Source: Firmicutes bacterium UBA2116
GTDB taxonomy: Bacteria; Bacillota; Clostridia; Tissierellales; Sedimentibacteraceae
NCBI GenBank assembly: GCA_002331025.1
Contig: DCYG01000040.1
Location: 21,175 to 85,174, forward strand
Direction of reading: 5' to 3'
Length of the DNA stretch: 64,000 nucleotides
Each line of letters opens with the position of its first letter. Positions within the stretch are counted from its first letter, which is position 1. The position numbers and the translations under genes are program-made. Below the pieces are notes generated by a model. The model ran no database searches. It had not been told where the DNA came from and worked only from the letters and a program-made list of their open reading frames with translations. Shown piece after piece: positions 61,539-64,000 of the stretch.

Positions 61539-62018
61539 TTGAATTGCTATAGTAATAATTATAATAAATATAAATACGGAAATTATGTATATCAAAATTC
61601 ATGGTTTGATGTATTTATGAATGAAGTTCCTGTCAGTAGCGAATATGGATTTATTGAGCTTCAAGTGACTAAAGATCTTGGCAGGGCAATTGCCGCAGGT
61701 TCTGTGTTGACAATTTATGTAAATCACAATGGTGATCAAATTCCTGTAGTTAAATTAGATATAACTCAAAATCCGACATTAATCAGACTTCCGATTGCAC
61801 ATCCTTCAGGTACATTGGTCAGAGGAGCTGAATACTATTTCACTCCATATAATTTAACTATTGAAAACGAAGGCTACTATAATATAGCAACACATAACAT
61901 TCGGCTTTTTCCAAATATAGCAGCTATGTTCTTTTATAACTTCAATAGAATAATACCAGGTGAACTAAATCACGAAGAAATTACTGTTATTCCTCCTCAT
62001 CCAAGGGATCAGACATAG
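61539..62018 (+). CDS. Uncharacterised beta-rich protein
   Basis: The 159-residue protein starts with a Tyr/Asn-rich segment (YSNNYNKYKYGNYVYQ), then a domain of about 110 residues with alternating polar and hydrophobic strands (FIELQVTKDL, SVLTIYVNH, VVKLDITQNPTLIRLPIAHP, EYYFTPYNLTIENEGYY), suggesting a transthyretin/carboxypeptidase-regulatory-like beta sandwich. No signal peptide is seen. The start is a TTG at 61539 with AAGGAGAG upstream. A spore-coat or surface role would be a guess. Confidence 0.6.
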   Translation: MNCYSNNYNKYKYGNYVYQNSWFDVFMNEVPVSSEYGFIELQVTKDLGRAIAAGSVLTIYVNHNGDQIPVVKLDITQNPTLIRLPIAHPSGTLVRGAEYYFTPYNLTIENEGYYNIATHNIRLFPNIAAMFFYNFNRIIPGELNHEEITVIPPHPRDQT

Positions 62019-62034
62019 CGTTTTTCAATGATTC

Positions 62035-62058
62035 CAGTGGGGGATTACCCCCCCACTG
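62035..62058 (+). terminator. Strong hairpin after the unknown gene
   Basis: CAGTGGGGG and CCCCCACTG enclose ATTACC; a T run is lacking, so termination strength is uncertain. A half copy of the sequence lies at 58480-58500. Confidence 0.55.
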
Positions 62059-62069
62059 ATATAAATCTG

Positions 62070-63875
62070 TTATTTTATGCTTTGTGCTGCATGTGCTCCT
62101 GATATACGTCCGCTTGTTGCAGCAAATTGAACTGCACTACCTGACATATATACCTGATTGTACAATACTCTGTTCGCACATTCTCCACCTGCATATAGGT
62201 TGTTTATAATACTTCCGTCCTCTCTTAAAACCTGAAAGCTTTCATTGGTTTTTACTCCTCCAAATGTTCCCATTGTTTTCGGATAAATTTTTAATGCATA
62301 GTAAGGTGCTGTTTCTATCGGCACTAAAAAATTGTTGCTTTTACCAAGATTATCTGTACCGGCTTTTGCTCCTGCATTATAATCTGACATAGTTTTTGCA
62401 AGTACTGCCTCGGGAACTCCCATAGCTTTTGCTAACTCTTCATAAGTATCCGCTTTAACAACCTCACCTGTAGATAATGCTGTTTCAAGAGATTCAATAA
62501 CCTTTGAATTTTCTTCACTTGAATCTAAAATTACCCAAGGTGTTTCTTGCTGCGAAACAATATTTGTAACTATTGCATAATGAGTTTCTTCATTTATAAA
62601 GCGCTCACCTTTTTCATTTACAAGAACCTTGGTCCAATCCCATGCTAATCCGCTGGTTCCATCTACTTTGGCTCCAAATGACAATCCGATAGACCAAGGA
62701 TCTTCATATAAAGCTGCTCCAACCTTTTCTGCCATTATTATTCCGTCGCCCGTATGTCCTGCTGAAGCAGCACTTATTTCAGCAGTTCCTGCTAACTCCG
62801 GAGAGAGTCTTTCCAAAAGCTCTTCGCTTTTAGCAAATCCACCAGCTGCCAAAATTACCTTTTTTGCATGAATTATTATATTTCCGTCTTTACCTTCTGC
62901 CTTAACGCCTATTACATCTCCTTTTTCATCTGTAATCAGTTCTGTGGCCTTAGTTTCAGTCATAATTTCAATATTGTTCTTTTTTAAGAAATTTTCAATG
63001 CTTTGTATAAAGGCTGCACCGCCCTTTTTTCCATCAACTTCTGCAGGAAAGTGAATTCTTTTAACGTAGTCAACTCCGTATCCTTCTACACTGCCATATT
63101 TGTGACCAACGTAATCAGCAAGCCATTCAGTCGTTATTACGGCTTCATCCATAAATTTATCTACAAAATTGTAATCGGGGTAAATACTGTCAGGATTGCT
63201 TGTAGCCTGACGCTCCTTCCAAAGCTGCATCCATGATTCCTTTGTATCTGTAATACCTAATTCACGTTGAAATTTAGTATCAGTTGCAGAAACTCCACCT
63301 CCTGACAAAGCTGTGGAACCTCCGGTTATCGCAAGCTTCTCCAATACTATTACATCTGCACCGTTTTCATAAGCTGAAGCTGCTGCTGTTAATCCTGTTC
63401 CACCGGCACCCACAACTACTATGTCTGTAGTAAGCTCAATTTCCTTGTCATTATTTCCATTTGCGCTTTCTTTAACTTTAAGAGCTTCTACATTGCCGTC
63501 GGCTTGTTTGATGCAATCTTCAACTGCAGCTAAAACTGCATTTGATGTGATAGTTGCACCTGCAACAGTATCCACTGCCAATGTCTGACCTTCTGAAATT
63601 TCAGATACAATACGTTCTATAGCTATATCGCCTAACCCCGGTGTTTCTGCATGCTCTAATATCTTAACCGATACTATTGATGTATCGCTTAATTCCACCT
63701 CTGCCTTTAAATCACCATTATGACCTTTAACCGTAGAAGTATATGTGCCTGCTTTAAACAGTACATCTTCCTTAGAAGGTGTACCGTTTTCTTTGTCTGC
63801 ACAACCAACCATTCCTATTATTAACAGCATTGTTATCATAATGCATGTTAAAATTCTTGATATTTTTCCTTTCAT
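62070..63875 (-). CDS. Flavin-binding fumarate-reductase-like lipoprotein (FMN-bind + FAD domains)
   Basis: The 601-residue protein has a lipoprotein signal (lipobox GMVGC), an FMN-binding domain with the covalent flavinylation motif DTVAGATITS near residue 100, and a fumarate reductase/urocanate reductase-type FAD domain (VVVGAGGTGLTAAASAYENG near 155, GGSTALSGGGVSATDT near 190, GGECANRVL near the end). Such extracellular flavoproteins reduce fumarate-like acceptors in anaerobic respiration. The acceptor is unknown. The ATG at 63875 has GGAGGT four bases upstream. Confidence 0.88.
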   Translation of the reverse strand: MKGKISRILTCIMITMLLIIGMVGCADKENGTPSKEDVLFKAGTYTSTVKGHNGDLKAEVELSDTSIVSVKILEHAETPGLGDIAIERIVSEISEGQTLAVDTVAGATITSNAVLAAVEDCIKQADGNVEALKVKESANGNNDKEIELTTDIVVVGAGGTGLTAAASAYENGADVIVLEKLAITGGSTALSGGGVSATDTKFQRELGITDTKESWMQLWKERQATSNPDSIYPDYNFVDKFMDEAVITTEWLADYVGHKYGSVEGYGVDYVKRIHFPAEVDGKKGGAAFIQSIENFLKKNNIEIMTETKATELITDEKGDVIGVKAEGKDGNIIIHAKKVILAAGGFAKSEELLERLSPELAGTAEISAASAGHTGDGIIMAEKVGAALYEDPWSIGLSFGAKVDGTSGLAWDWTKVLVNEKGERFINEETHYAIVTNIVSQQETPWVILDSSEENSKVIESLETALSTGEVVKADTYEELAKAMGVPEAVLAKTMSDYNAGAKAGTDNLGKSNNFLVPIETAPYYALKIYPKTMGTFGGVKTNESFQVLREDGSIINNLYAGGECANRVLYNQVYMSGSAVQFAATSGRISGAHAAQSIK

Positions 63876-63923
63876 TGTTACCTCCATTAAAATTAGGTTA
63901 ATATGTTAACAAGTTTGTGTTTT

Positions 63924-63954
63924 ATTCTAAGTTATGGAGTAAAATCCATGTCAA
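63924..63954 (-). promoter_or_regulatory. Possible promoter of the flavoprotein gene
   Basis: TTGACA (63954-63949) and TAGAAT (63929-63924) are separated by a long 19 bp spacer. The spacer contains the inverted repeat ATGGA...TCCAT. Confidence 0.4.
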
Positions 63955-64000
63955 GCGCTAATTTATATGTTTTTTTACTCTTATAAACAAAAAACCTTGG

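Overview
The window reads as the chromosome of a low-GC, endospore-forming, amino-acid-fermenting anaerobe of the Clostridia/Tissierellia type; a Sedimentibacter-like organism is my best guess, by inference only. Supporting features are A/T-rich intergenic DNA, GGAGG ribosome sites, sporulation genes (spmA, spmB, a cwlD-type amidase), a complete oxidative ornithine-degradation operon, late cobalamin genes and a strong peptide-uptake and peptidase cluster. I saw no tRNA, rRNA or CRISPR array.

Layout. 1-6 kb: the start of ruvB, then ruvA and ruvC, divergent from rodA; a nucleoside kinase with an RluA-type pseudouridine synthase; a small MltG-like membrane protein. 6-10 kb: small proteins of unknown or general function (ATPase-like, radical SAM, DUF378, HAD). 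10-24 kb: oppBCDFA, pepD, lepB, an M19 dipeptidase, an M24 Xaa-Pro peptidase, and a five-gene FAD/Fe-S amine dehydrogenase complex with a sigma-54 promoter. 24-32 kb: trkA-trkH and a cobalamin cluster (cbiB, cobD, a phosphoglycerate-mutase-like gene, cbiP). 32-39 kb: amidase, an unknown protein, a tiny 25-residue peptide with a structured leader, an HD-GYP membrane protein, spmAB, a CNNM/CBS protein, and a Tat lipoprotein followed by tatA. 39-42.6 kb: a glycosyltransferase, an XRE/membrane-protein pair, then about 1 kb of repeats and transposase debris. 42.6-52.3 kb: ord-ortA-ortB-oraS-oraE-(MutL/GlmL-like)-orr behind a sigma-54 promoter, with its PAS/AAA+ activator just upstream. 52-64 kb: antiporter plus PII-like protein, tag, chemoreceptor, EAL-CBS-GGDDF protein, EamA transporter, PCC-domain protein, an ArsC/Spx-like gene with an in-frame TGA, an NlpC/P60 hydrolase, an unknown protein and a flavin-binding fumarate-reductase-like lipoprotein.

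How the parts fit. Peptides enter through Opp and are cleaved by the peptidases. Ornithine is racemised by Orr, rearranged by the B12/PLP enzyme OraSE, oxidised by Ord and cleaved by OrtAB. The cobalamin genes could supply OraE. Two near-identical sigma-54 promoters tie ornithine degradation to the FAD/Fe-S dehydrogenase complex.

The most striking item is the minus-strand gene at 60016-60378. It is an otherwise intact ArsC/Spx-like thioredoxin-fold gene whose first redox Cys codon is TGA, followed by a hairpin of bacterial SECIS type. It is most likely a selenoprotein that ordinary gene calling would miss.
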